Below, in pieces: positions 11,549-22,943 of a DNA stretch of 64,000 nucleotides. This DNA comes from Calonectria ilicicola (lineage: Eukaryota > Ascomycota > Sordariomycetes > Hypocreales > Nectriaceae). The DNA lies in the NCBI GenBank assembly GCA_020809705.1, contig CP085834.1:1426001-1490000 (forward strand), given 5' to 3'. Positions within the stretch are counted from its first letter, which is position 1, and every line of letters starts with the position of its first letter. Position numbers and translations under genes: made by a program. Below the pieces are notes generated by a model. It saw nothing but the letters and a program-made list of their open reading frames with translations. It was not told where the DNA came from and did no database searches.

Positions 11549-12974
11549 ATTAGAAATATAGTTGTAGAAAATGCAAACAATGGGTGAATTTTTAACGAAT
11601 TGCAAATGATTTGAATTGGGACTGCTGGGTTTGCGCGGTAGTTCTGAGAAGGCCAATCGAATTTTATTTATACTACAAAAGGGCGCGTTTTTCATGATAA
11701 ACAACCCTAGTGTCTGGAGCTGAAGCAAGCGCTCGACAAACCCAGCCTTCACTGCCTCATCATAAGCATAGGAACATTTGTTGTGCGCGATTTCGAAATA
11801 AATGCACAGCCTACCGGATCGTGCACAATGATGCGACAATCCTTCAGCCAAAAATCCGAGGAAAAAAGGCTGAACTAGAGGTCTGTGTGGAGTTCTAGTT
11901 AGGCAGCACAATACGAGAAACTTGAAGTGGTTTGTGCCTTGCGACGAAGAATCCTGAAGGGATTAATCTGTATGCATTGAGCAGGTCTGGGGGTCCTGCG
12001 TCGATCTAGATCTGCAAACAAGGCCATTTGTGGAGTGTGTGATCCTGTGCAAATCACTTCTCCATTAATCGAAATGGGGTAGTTATATCTGGTGCACGGG
12101 CGTTTGGATTAAATTGCTCGGGTTTGGTTCCATAGGGCTGATTTACATCAAGATCAGCCGGCTGTCTGACCGTTGATTTGCTCTAGGAGGGGAGACAATT
12201 GCTGAAATGGGGAATGTCGGCCGACCCGGGAAGTGGGAACACTGGGATTCATTCTTCATCTTGGCGGTGAACCGTAGCCCACAAGTCATAAACGGTCTTG
12301 TCTGAAATACATACGATTATCGATGGTGAAATCTCGCTCTAAAAAGTATATCTGCACAACCCCGGAAAATGGCTCCATTCTCGCAATCTCGCTTCCGACG
12401 CGTGGAGGAAAAGTTCTCTGCAGTGACAGCGGCACTGGCTACCACGGTGCAAAGAAAATGGGCAACAAGAACCGCCAAAATTCATCTACCTGAAACAGCT
12501 GCTGTCCGCTACCGCTGGTTTGGTGACCCCTGGAGGGTGAGATGCCAGCGTTCTGGTTCAAGAGTTATGAAGTGGACTCGCGACACTACAAAGTGGACCA
12601 AATTGGTTGACGTGCTTCGTTTGTACTCAGAACATGCAGCACTGACCTATTGAAAATACAAAATTCTATACCAAGCAATAAAGAATAAATTCCCAAAATA
12701 CGAGAGTCCGACACCGCTGATATGTTCAATGATAATTGTTTTCCCTGGGCGTTGAGGCGTGGACGATCCTTCTCCAGCAGCCGCCTGGCGCTGTGTATCA
12801 TGTTGATTAGCCCTGAACACGAAAAAAAACAGGGTGATTGTGGTGAAAGCGGTTTAGTGCTCACGGCCCCCAAAACACACATACGCGGACCAACGTGGAG
12901 CAAAACACTTGATTGTCAAAATATTGTTCAGACCCATGGGCGTTCATTAGCCTCATCGAGTTTAGCCGCCAAAA
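11549..12974. other. Intergenic region with one doubtful small ORF
   Basis: About 1.4 kb. A 94-codon frame opens with an ATG at 12369 and ends at 12653. It begins MAPFSQSRFRRVEEKFSAV and has no signal peptide or domain. Alternative frames in the same place also give protein-like fragments (for example MPAFWFKSYEVDSRHY), which suggests a broken small gene. I do not assign a function. Confidence 0.3.
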
Positions 12975-14624
12975 ATGTGCGAAAGAGGCATGAACAGTGT
13001 GGATATGATCTACGCTGATCACAAGAAAGTCATGGACAAGTTTGTCGAAGATAACAACAGCTTGACTGAACAAATTGCCGGGCTGGCTAAACAAAGTGCT
13101 TTTAATCCCGCGCCACAAGATCAAGATGCGACCAGGGAGCTGGTGCTGAAGCTTTATGACTCCATTGTCGCTATTAGTGATCACAAAGGCTGCATGGACA
13201 CGCCAAATCAATCAATTTTGGCCCTCTATTACAGCTTTTTGCGTCCAATCCGCGCCCTGTCAGAATTGGACGGTGGTCATTTTCTTTCTGCACGCATGAT
13301 CCTATACCTTGCAGAGTCATTTTCGTACCAGTCAGCACTGCATGAAACCTTGCTAAAACACAGCACAGTGGAAAAGATACCTTCGCTGCATCGCTTCATT
13401 ATCGCCTTGGATGACGCCTTGCTGGAACCCTTGCGGAAAATATGGGACGAGAGCAACAATTGCAATGAATTTAATTGGGTTTTTGAAGAGTACCCAGTGC
13501 AGCGACCGTTGGAGGAAAAGATCGCCCAGAACCGTCTCCGTGCTCAGGCCCTTACACTCAGAGAGCTGGAAGATCTAGGTGATGGAGGTGGGGGGCGGTG
13601 GTTCGTCTCCCGGTTGTCACACGAGGAACCTACCTGGAAGCCATTCTCCAACTATTTGCCCCGGGCAGATGAAGCACTCCAAATTCGGCATATAGGCCAG
13701 GCGGAAGGTGAACGAGTTCAAGGAAGGTTTGAGGGTTGTGGCAGTCCGATCCGTGAGATGTCCCTGTGCCGAATTGTAGACTATAATGAAGGATGTGAAG
13801 AAACCTGGGAACAAGTCAGCCTCTTACGTCGCTTAAATCAATTCATCTTGGATGCGCAGCGAATCAGTCAGTCAATTATAATGAGGAAAAAACGCATATT
13901 GGCACAGAGAGCGACAGAGCTGGCTGGAATGCCGCCCGAAATCCAACGCTTGATCTTGGGCTATCTTCCAAAGCCTCCGAAACATTTCTTCATCTCATCT
14001 CTCAACCTTTCGGAGAGATATCAGCCCTTTCCCCTCCATGATATGAATTGTTCAGAATGTGCGACTGAGGGGTCAAGTGAAGAAGCCTCGCTCTCCAAAC
14101 TCACGTGTGGCCACAAGAGCGTGTACATATGGAATTTGGCACTCCGGGCATTCCATGTCTTCCATCAAATGCTCGATACGGAATGGGGTCTCTGTCGATA
14201 TGGATTGGAGTGTGCAGGACATCACACTGATATGGAATGGAAAATTTCCGATGTGGAGGATCTTGCTCGGCTTCTTCAAAGCTTGGTATCGAATGAGCCT
14301 TCCCCTCCAGTGACTGTGGAAACCGCTGGCTCCGGTGCAGCTGAAGGTCAATTTTTGGATTTTGGCAGAGCGAGACAAGAGTGGCTTTTTGGAGATAAAG
14401 GGCCTTATGAAGATTTCTGCACTGACTTCGGAATCAAGGGAGGTTTGGGAGGCCTGATGCACACGATGCTGCACCAAAGATTACAAACCGGAGGCTGGAG
14501 AGGAGAAGGAGGCAGAGGACGGACTAATACTGAGCCAGAATGGGCACATGGATATAATAGATGGGAGATTAAAAAAGCATTGCGGGCACTTGCCCTTCTT
14601 CATACCCGGTGTAGGTGGGGTTGA
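12975..14624 (+). CDS. Uncharacterised F-box-like protein
   Basis: A single exon of 549 residues beginning MCERGMNSVDMIYADHKKV. The first 100 residues are helical with a coiled-coil tendency. A short F-box-like motif (AGMPPEIQRLILGYLP) sits near residue 313, followed by a Cys/His-containing stretch (CSECATEG ... CGHKSVYIWN ... CRYGLECAGHH) that might bind metal. The C terminus is glycine-rich. The arrangement is typical of lineage-specific fungal proteins with an internal F-box, possibly substrate adaptors for SCF ligases, but only the motif supports this. No frame break. Confidence 0.7.
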   Translation: MCERGMNSVDMIYADHKKVMDKFVEDNNSLTEQIAGLAKQSAFNPAPQDQDATRELVLKLYDSIVAISDHKGCMDTPNQSILALYYSFLRPIRALSELDGGHFLSARMILYLAESFSYQSALHETLLKHSTVEKIPSLHRFIIALDDALLEPLRKIWDESNNCNEFNWVFEEYPVQRPLEEKIAQNRLRAQALTLRELEDLGDGGGGRWFVSRLSHEEPTWKPFSNYLPRADEALQIRHIGQAEGERVQGRFEGCGSPIREMSLCRIVDYNEGCEETWEQVSLLRRLNQFILDAQRISQSIIMRKKRILAQRATELAGMPPEIQRLILGYLPKPPKHFFISSLNLSERYQPFPLHDMNCSECATEGSSEEASLSKLTCGHKSVYIWNLALRAFHVFHQMLDTEWGLCRYGLECAGHHTDMEWKISDVEDLARLLQSLVSNEPSPPVTVETAGSGAAEGQFLDFGRARQEWLFGDKGPYEDFCTDFGIKGGLGGLMHTMLHQRLQTGGWRGEGGRGRTNTEPEWAHGYNRWEIKKALRALALLHTRCRWG

Positions 14625-14688
14625 TTGGAACTGTTGCTGATACTCGGTTTAAAACGCTAGTTTGAGGTTTAAAAGCTATAATGATGAA

Positions 14689-16499
14689 TTATGATGTTTC
14701 TTCTGTTGGCTTCACACGGTTGTACCAAATCCATCCTTCAATGTTTCCCCTAGCCCGCCACTCGATTCCCACAGACTCCGCCTTGCCATCAACGCTAGTT
14801 CGAAACTCTGCAGCTCCAACTCCGCGCATAGTTAGCGTAGGGGCATCCATGAGGTCGACATACATAATCCATTTCTCGCCAGAGACGTGCTTGAAGTTGC
14901 AGACGATTCGGAAATTGTTATCAGGTTGTTCAGCGTAGAGCTGTCCTTGGTACTCAGGCAACGCAGCGGTCTTGGAATTCGGTTCTACAATTTTAAGGTT
15001 TAGATATTTATAGGCTGGGTGATAATACAGCCCAGAGTATTTATCTAGAGGTAGAGAAGGGGGGATGGGGGCTGCCAGACGTTGTGGGTAGATTGTGTCC
15101 AACCCATTGCGAACGTTTTCTTGGATTTGTCGCACGGCGTTATTCCATCTGCAAGAAAATAATCGTCAGCTATAATTTTGCAAACCCATCGATATATATC
15201 TCTGACTCACTTGGTATTCCAATCGAATCTCTCAATACTTGGAATGCCAAGTTTGGTATCAATCAACTGCCATGTAGACATTTCCGTCACGCCGTTTGTT
15301 GTGAAAGCCGTGTTGCCCATCATTGCGATGCCAAGCTTCAATTCAGGACAGAAAGTGACTTGAGCACCGAATGCATCCATTCCTCCGTGATGGGTCCAAA
15401 ATCTGTGCCCGCGATACGAAGAAGTCTGCCATGCCTTGGCGTACATGATTGGTGTGTCATACGGTGCGGGATTGGGCCTTCGTCTACGACGATATGAGGA
15501 CGGCGGATGCTCTGATGGCCAGCCAAGGATAGCGGACCCTGTTCCGAGATCCAAAATTGAAGCCATTTAGTGAGATTGGATGCTGAAATGATGACTGCCC
15601 CAGATCCGCTCACCTCTTCCGTGGGCATGCGAGTAAATGGCTGACATTCCTGCTTCTCGGCATCCCAGAAGTATCCCCGAGCCACGTGTGCCCCAGAGGC
15701 AAGGGCCTGCTCTAATGAAAGATACGTCTGTTTCATTCCAAGAGGCTCCCAGAGCCATGTTCGAAGTACATCGCCAAGCCACTGTCCTGTCAACGTTTCG
15801 ATAACGTGCGACAATACAGCAAACATTAGGTTGCTGTAGCAGAATGTTGTTCGTGGGGAGCTCCCCATTGGGAGGTGACGAAGGCTGCGTGCCATCTCGC
15901 GCAGGGTAATCAATCTCTTGGGTCCAGCGAATCCATCCGGCCGAACATAGCGAATGTATGCATTATCATGCTTTGCTATACCAGTGCGGTGACATATGGC
16001 GTCCTCTAGAGTCACATGGGCCGTTGCCCATTCATCTCGCAGCACAAAGTCATCACGGATCAATGAAGAGATCGGTGTGCGCCAAGAAATAAGCTGGTCC
16101 TAGTCGTCCTTGTATTTTTTGCTTTCTATGAGAAGGGCAAGTAACACCGCAAGATGAGCTTTTGTCGTGCTGCCAGCATATGAGAGCGTGTCTGCTGAGA
16201 AATTGGTGGAAGGAAATTCGGCTACCCCATAACTCTAATCATAAGGTTAGCATATCGTAGATGATAGCAAGACAATGTCTTATTTTAGGGCAGGGCCTTT
16301 AAGTTGGAGTCATCGCGTCTTGACGGGAAGCTTGGAATTGACTTGGCTGCCTGGGACAATTGGGTAGCATGCCCACCTTTGTCCAAACGTCATCGCCATC
16401 AATCACCGCGATTGATGCGTCAGGCACATTCAATGTCTTGAGTAGATTGTTCACAAAACCTGAAAAGTCGTGATCATGAGTATTCTCCGAGTCAGACAT
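14689..16499 (-). pseudogene. Decayed serine beta-lactamase-like hydrolase
   Basis: The gene would start at 16499 (MSDSENTHDHDF). Intron 1 has a weak GTGGGC donor (16376-16235); a later GTGAGT intron near 15210-15150 joins the C-terminal exon. Family motifs of the fungal beta-lactamase/transpeptidase-like hydrolases are present: the SxxK nucleophile motif as GSTTKA, YxN as CYSN, and an HHGG motif. Two lesions break the gene: an in-frame TAG at 16100-16102 just after ESKKYKDD, and a frame change near 15460-15490 between RRPHIVVDEGP and APYDTPIMYAKAW. The in-frame stop could come from a CAG-to-TAG change. Relatives hydrolyse amides or esters and may occur in metabolite clusters, but this copy should be inactive unless both breaks are sequencing errors. 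Confidence 0.75.
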
Positions 16500-17043
16500 G
16501 GTCGCAGTTTGGGCAATGATGAGTGATGGAGAATTACAGATCTGCCATTTGTGCGTCGTACGCTGTGGACTTTTGCTACAAACGCTTACTAACAAACCGA
16601 CGACATGAGGCGATTAGCGCATGGGTGTCAAGTGTTGCCTAAACAAATTGCTGATAAGCTGTATGGAACGTTCCATTGCTTGTTTGGGAAGGTAGCTATT
16701 GTGTCCTAATAGAAAGAAACCAGAGAGACACCCATTAAGATGCAAGTATTAAGAGTCGTCTAACAACGATTGAATAAGTTCAAATCTACGCCTATTGTCT
16801 TCTCAAAATTGGAAGCAAAGTCATTGAGAAGTTGGTCAATGTTGCGTTGTTTCTCCCGGGTAGTGGGGGACTTGCGTTATGACAGGGATATTCCGACTTG
16901 ATCGGCAAAGTCAGCAAACAGCATTCTCAAGTACAGTATTGTCAACGAAGGATTGATGACCTTTTTTTTTTTCGGTTGGTCAGAATTCGGTAGTGTATAG
17001 ATCCAGAGCGCACCACTTCCAAGCACAACATTCGGCGCAAAAC
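16500..17043. other. Intergenic stretch
   Basis: Upstream of the beta-lactamase pseudogene. AT-rich with a T10 run near 16961-16971. No gene seen. Confidence 0.5.
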
Positions 17044-17127
17044 GTCGCTCTCGTCTAGTGGTTAGGACATTTCGTTGTGGTCGTTTGAGCATCCCGAGAA
17101 AACCTGTGTTCGATTCACAGGAGGTTA
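17044..17127 (+). pseudogene. tRNA-His(GUG) pseudogene with a 13-nt intron
   Basis: The D arm (17053-17068, stem GTCT/GGAC), anticodon stem TTTCG/CGAGA, anticodon GTG at 17077-17079 and T arm (CTGTG/CACAG around TTCGATT, 17104-17120) all fold. The anticodon arm closes only if about 13 nt after position 37 are an intron, the usual place for tRNA introns. In the acceptor stem only the three inner pairs form; the outer four (GTCG against GTTA) do not. It is therefore probably a dead copy rather than a working tRNA. A- and B-box promoters survive. Confidence 0.6.
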
Positions 17128-17449
17128 GTCAAATCCGCTTCTTTAGAATCAAGCATATTCTAACATTCGTAAAAGCGACAAACTCGCTCTTCAAATCTTT
17201 TTTTTGCAAAGTACTGGATGTGGCGACAAGAGTACTGCCTATGCCCCTGTCCTCACGTTCTTTTTGGCCATATTTTTTGTGCATGTTGGAGATCGACTTC
17301 AAAGTGTTTCTTGATGCAAACAAAGCATCCGTTATAAACGCCCTACATTTCCTTAACACCGAGAGAGGTGTCAATTACGGATTTGATTAACATAAAAAAT
17401 TCGTATTAAGTGATTATCAAATTTTACTATTTTTCTGGGGTATTAATTA
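17128..17449. other. Intergenic stretch after the tRNA pseudogene
   Basis: About 320 AT-rich bases before the 3' end of the DUF3712-type gene. The open frame crossing it has no coding character. Confidence 0.5.
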
Positions 17450-18803
17450 TTACCATCTTCTCGTCCCAAGTCCTAACACTAGCAAATTCCACATCCACCG
17501 CTTTTGTACACTACGCCCTTTTGTGGTGTATAATGCTCTGCGCTCCGCCCTAGCGTCTTCATCGCTATCCCAATTACCGAGCATGTGCTTAATTAGTGTC
17601 TTGTTTCCGAAAGTATCGCCGACTGAGCCAAGCAGCGAACTAGAGTCGTTACCCGAGAGACCACCAAGGCCACCAAGCAAGTCGCCCAGTAGTGTTATGA
17701 CGGGAATTTCCAACTTGAGGTGTTTTTGGGAGAGCATTTCCTCCATATACTTGACATGCTGGCCATTGACGACCGTTGCATTTCCTGTGGCATTAAGCGC
17801 AATGTTGCCACGATTCAGTGCTCCCTGCTGCGAGCTGAGAATAGTGGAAAGATTTGGCACAAGCTCATCAAAGAACAAGTTACCCTGAAATGGGTATGTG
17901 TTGTTGCCTGGATGAAGAGTGACATCGTAAAGATGAACCAGGCCGAGTCTGGTGCTTCCAGACATCAGGTTGAAACTCAAGTTGCCCATGCCCAGTGTGA
18001 ACACACCGGCATTGGGTAGAATCATGTGTCCCTTCATGTTGTGACCGTTTTCATCCGCTGGCATCATGAATTGGATGTCCTTGGTTGCGGTTCCAGCGAG
18101 GTAGTTTAGTGATGGAATTGTGATTGTTTTGTCCAAGCCAGGCTCGTATGATAGCGCGCCAAGATGAACTTTGGTATCACCCTTGACTGAGAGTTGCACA
18201 CTTGGCTGGTCAAAAAAGAGATTGAACCATTTGATCAACTCTTTCTCGTCTGCCACCTCCACAGTTCTGTTTGCAACGGTGATGTTGGTTTTGTGGTTGA
18301 TGTGTAGCTCTGGGAAACCCAATTTCAGGAAAGGTGCGTATTCAGAGCTGTTTTTGTTGTATAAATTCAAATCCATGGGATCAAGCTTCACTCCAAATGG
18401 TGTGTCTAGCGCTGTATCCAGAGACATGCTGAGTTGTGTTGGTGAGAGGACGCGTAGTGCGCCGCCATTTACTGGCAGATCTTGCTGGTTGACGACTTTT
18501 TGTACAACAGCAGGAATAATTAATTTGAACCTGAGTATGTTAGGCAATTGTATGTCTGGTGTGTTAAATAAAAACTTACATTATTGGTAACATTATTATA
18601 AGCATAATGGCGCTTAAAAGCAAATAAACCCACCAAAACCGCTTCCAATGATTTGATAATTTCTCTTTGTTGGTGGTGGCATTTTTTTGTGGTTGTTTTT
18701 CATGAATATGGTCCTCAACTGATGGCGAACGGCGGGGTATTGGTATTTGACGGGTCATCTTACGGTCGTCGTCGCCATAATCCCAACCACTTTTAGGAGC
18801 CAT
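17450..18803 (-). CDS. DUF3712-type membrane-anchored protein
   Basis: Exon 1 (18803-18580) and exon 2 (18530-17450) flank a 49-nt GT-AG intron and give 434 residues. The N-terminal 50 residues are charged and cytosolic-like, followed by one transmembrane helix (WWVYLLLSAIMLIIMLPIM, about 58-76) whose codons cross the intron. The long beta-rich extracytosolic part has many N-x-S/T sites (NITV, NRTV, NNTY, NLS, NATG), typical of the fungal DUF3712 family of vacuolar or surface proteins. Function unknown in this family. It lies next to the repeat-rich secreted protein on the same strand, so both may be surface-related, but they are separated by more than 900 bases. Confidence 0.8.
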
Positions 18804-19739
18804 GATGATGAATTAATGAATGATGCTGTGATGAAGATTGACGATCGAGCCCAAAGGAAGCAGTATCTATATAATTAATAGTACGACTTTTGTTAATTAT
18901 TCCGCTAGCTAAGCTGTCAGGACAGAGTGAACCCTTCCAGATGCATGCCAAACTCTGAAACGTAGATTGATCTAGCACGGGGTAGGGACTTGACAGACCA
19001 TACCTGGTGGGCTTAGCTTGCGAGCTAATCACACCCCCTAATTGAAGAAGCAGAGGTCTGAGAGCCCGTAACCGAGATGGTGGCTAATATGTTAATAACC
19101 ACTTTGGGTAAAGACACCTGCCGGATCTAGTAAAGCCTATGGAACCAGGCTGACTTTGTGGATTTCTATGGGGATTTCCAATGAGAGCGACAGGTAAGCG
19201 ACATAAGATCGCCAGTTTAATTGCCCGTGCAGTAAACACGATCACCAGCTTTAGATGATGGTTCGAGATAAAACGACGGCCCAAGAGCCGGCCCGTTGCC
19301 GAGTCCTCAGCACGGGGATCGACACCCTGAAATGTTTACAGGCATTACCCCAAGTTGCCCAATTAGGCGCGCAAAGAGTGTGATTTATGTATCAGGTAGA
19401 CTGAAGAGGCAAAATGCGAGTCAGATCTGACATGTAAAACTTCATTTTCTGATACAGGTTGGTCTCAACGTCGGGAACCGTTAGACGTCGCTACTCTTCG
19501 GTTACAGGCTTTAGTCTACAATAGGAAGCTGCATTGTGACATGTATCAGGAGAATTTAAGCTTATTCAGATTTTACATTTTATTACTAGCCAAGAGATTC
19601 TCAGCGTGATGTGTTAAAAAGGGAATACCAAACAGACTATTTGTTGCTATGCTCCGCTAAAGAAGCGCATAATACATAAAATACATTATCCCCAAATACA
19701 CTATTCCTGCGGCCATTTACAAGTACTATGAATTAAACA
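18804..19739. other. Intergenic stretch
   Basis: About 940 bases between two minus-strand genes. It holds the promoter of the DUF3712-type gene and the terminator of the repeat protein. No gene or repeat seen. Confidence 0.5.
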
Positions 19740-22046
19740 TTAATTGGCGCTTTTCAACAACTCCTTCAGGAGGGAATGGATAAGATCTGCAATAGTGGCA
19801 ACGAGCTAGACTTTTGTTAGCGGTTTCTATGAAACGAGGAGACAAGGGGTACTCACTGGTGTAGCATCGCCGATCAGTTCGGTTGTTTGCGATACGAACT
19901 TTGTGGACAAAAGAGATTCGGCATTTCCAAGTAGCTTGATGATGCCCTTGATGCTGGATGGTGTGAGAAGTGGCAGCACCTGGTCCAGGATACCCTTGAA
20001 GTCAATCTTCTTTAGGGCCGCTAGGAGCGGATGCACGGCTTCGATCAATCCGGAAAGGTCAAAACCATCCAGCTCCTTCAGAAGTGGTTGGATCATCTTG
20101 ATCAGGGATTCCAGGTCGATACCGCCAAGCGCCGTGATTAGTGGCACTGCGCCATCAATGAGTGTGTGGGTTTGGTTGACAAATTTGGGCGTGAGGAGGT
20201 CCTCTGCATTGTCCACGAGTCCAAATATTCCCTTCAGATTGTTGGGTGTCAGGTACGACTTCAAGACTTGGAGAAGGCCCTTAATGTCGATGCCACTGAG
20301 CGAATCCAAAAGAGGCAATACCTTATTTATCACGCCCGCGAGATCAATCTTCATCAGAGCGTTGAGTAGTGGCTTGACCTTTTGAATGAGGTCCTTGAGG
20401 TCGAGCTTGCCGACTTCTTCCAGGAGCGGCTCAACCTGGTCAAGGAGGCTCTTCAAGTCAATTGTGCCCAATGCGGATACAAGTGGGACAGCATCGCCAA
20501 TCAGAGTGTGGGTTTGGTTGACAAATTTGGCTGTGAGAAGGTCTTCGGCGTTGGTAAGTAAACCGACGAGTCCCTTGATGCTGTCGGTGCTGAGGAGGGG
20601 ACCAACGGCATTAAGCAGCTCCGTGAGGTCCAGGTTGCCCAGTATATCCATGAGCGGTCCGAGCTTCTTCAATAACTTTCCAAGATCAAGCTTTCCAAGC
20701 GCGGAGAGCAAGGGAGATAGCTGATCGAGTAGACTGGAGATGTCTGCTTTGCTCAGAGAAGTGATCAATGGAAGAGCATCGGTGATCAAGGTCTGTGTCT
20801 CGTTGACGAACTTAGGCGTCAACAATCCTTCAGCGTTGGTGAGAAGCTGAGTAATTCCCTTAATGGAGTTGGATGAGAGCAGAGGACCGACAGATTTCAG
20901 CAGACCAGCAAGGTCAAGGCCGCTAATCTCCTTCAATAATGGTCCAACCTGGTCCAGAAGTGGCGATAACTCATTGAGTACCTCCTTCAGATCAATCTTG
21001 GAGAGGCTTGAGATCAATGGGCTCACGCTTGTCAATAGCGACTTGATGCTCTTGACAACATCGGCGGTCAAAAGGGCTTCGGCATTCTTCAAGAGACCGA
21101 CAATACCCTGAATAGACTCCTTGGTGAGGATCGGCTCGAGTGCGCTGATGAGACCTCCAAGGTCGAGGTCGCCCAGCTTGTTGAGTAGCGGCGCCACCTC
21201 GCTAAGCAATGGCGACACATCTCCAATGAGCGATTGCGTTTGATTGACAAACTTGGGTGTGAGCAATGCCTCTGCATTGGTGAGAAGGCTTGCGATTCCT
21301 TCCATAGACTTCTCGTTGAGCAAGGGCTCAAGTGCCTGGACAATGCCCCCAAGATTCATATCGCCGAGCTTATTGAGCAGAGGCGCCACCTCACTGAGCA
21401 GCGGTGAAACATCTCCAATAAGCGATTGTGTTTCGTTGACAAAAGTGGGTGTAAGGAGCGCTGCTCCATTTGTTAGGAGAACCTCGATGTTGTTCAGGTT
21501 GTCCTTCTGCAACAGCTTCATGACTGAGCTGACGATACCGCCAATGTCAACATTTTCGATTTCGCCCAATAGGCTCTGGAGATCCAGTTTTCCTAGCAAG
21601 TCGACCAGCGGTACTGCTTGGGCAAGAAGATCTCGGATATTATTTACTGCAGGAGGTTTCAGCGTGGCTGCCAAATACACCATAGCATCGTGCACAGCCT
21701 GCAAGAACTCTTCCGTCATGAGCGTCTTGAGTGTTTTCATGAAGCTCGACAAATCTGATACAACGCCAGTGAGATCTCCAAGGCCACCTAGGCCGCTTAG
21801 AAGGCCATCACGCTTAGCCTCATCTTCTCGTTTGAGAAGGTAATTATGCTGAGCGCGGGTATCTTTAAGCAAGGAATTAAGCTCCGTGAGAGCCTCTGTT
21901 AGCTCTGATCTAGGGACCAGAGCTAGATTGTGCTTTTCCAACAGCCTCACAAGCTGGTCTTCGGCAGGCGATACTGATAATGGCGAGTCGAGGCCGATGA
22001 CGCTGGCCGGAGCCAACGCGGCAACGAGAAACTTCAAGGGTCGCAT
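19740..22046 (-). CDS. Secreted protein of nested amphipathic leucine-rich repeats
   Basis: Exon 1 (22046-19857) and a 66-nt exon 2 (19805-19740) flank a 51-nt GTGAGT intron and give 751 residues. A signal peptide-like start (MRPLKFLVAALAPASVIG) is followed by about 150 non-repeated residues. From about residue 185 there are seven copies of a header unit of the form LLTNAExLLTPKFVNQT, each followed by one to four shorter units of about 20-23 residues (PLLxxLGxLDLxxLLxxV). The header usually carries an N-glycosylation site (FVNQT or FVNET). The pattern predicts long amphipathic helices, like apolipoprotein-type or surface-coat proteins. I do not recognise the family. Repeat number differs from unit to unit, which suggests expansion by unequal exchange. 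No catalytic residues seen. Confidence 0.8.
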
Positions 22047-22943
22047 GGTAAGAAATTAATTACCCAAATTGTGTCAACACAATGTAAACCAGCGGGTAGA
22101 AGAATATGATGGAACAAAACAAGTATTGCAGATAGATGCCGATTACTCCGGGTGCAAAGTGATTGCTTTTTATCGATTTGTTCTAACCCCTCGAGCCTCT
22201 GAACCCTTCATCGGTACGGATGAAGTTGTTTCAACTTGCTAAAAGCCTCCACGACTAGGTGGCCAGGTGAAGCGCACGGTGGCTCTCGGACCTGCGGCGC
22301 ACAGAGATAGTTCAGTTCAATTAACTTTGGCGCTACTGGCTATCCCTACCTCCCTAAATCAAAGGGGTCGCGCACGGCTCGCAAGCTATCACGAACCCGG
22401 CATGGCATCCGCGGGGTACACAGACTGAAGGGGGTTTGGCCAGGTGAAGGCTCGAGTAAGCTGACGTTAGCTCGTGGGTTACGGGGCAATTCTTTTGACA
22501 AGTCCAAGGGCCGTGAGCCCGGTCAATCTGGTGGTCAGATCTAGTGCTCTAAGCGAAGGGTTTAGTGCGCTCTACTGCCCCTGCCCTAGAAAAGTCGAGA
22601 CCAGGGACACCTTGACCAGAATTGCCGAATGGGGAAGATCGTATCGGTGTTAAGTGTTGAACCCTTGTTGTGGCTGCCATATGGCAAACTTGTCGTGGCT
22701 TGTCAAATGCCGGACGTTTACAAACAACGCTTACTTGTCAGTCTTAGCTCTGGAAGTTTACATTCTGGATTCCTTGATGGAAAATACGCCAAGTTACGTA
22801 ACTGATTGACACTTTGCACAGACTCGAAAGAAAAAGTTAAGACCAAAAAATTTAAAGCGGCCAAATAGTTATGCATTATTGTTATGAAGCCGGTAAGCGG
22901 CATGCGAAAGCGAACCCGCGCTTTTTAATTTGTACACTACACA
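22047..22943. other. Intergenic stretch
   Basis: About 900 bases, relatively GC-rich in 22200-22600. It should include the promoter of the repeat protein. No gene supported. Confidence 0.5.

Noticed and set aside
12369..12653. 94-codon plus-strand frame as a gene
   Set aside because: No recognisable domain or signal, and alternative frames are equally protein-like. Kept only as a remark in the intergenic entry.
21244..21843. 199-codon plus-strand frame inside the repeat protein
   Set aside because: It is antisense to the leucine-rich repeats, and its Ser/Arg-rich content is what their complement gives.
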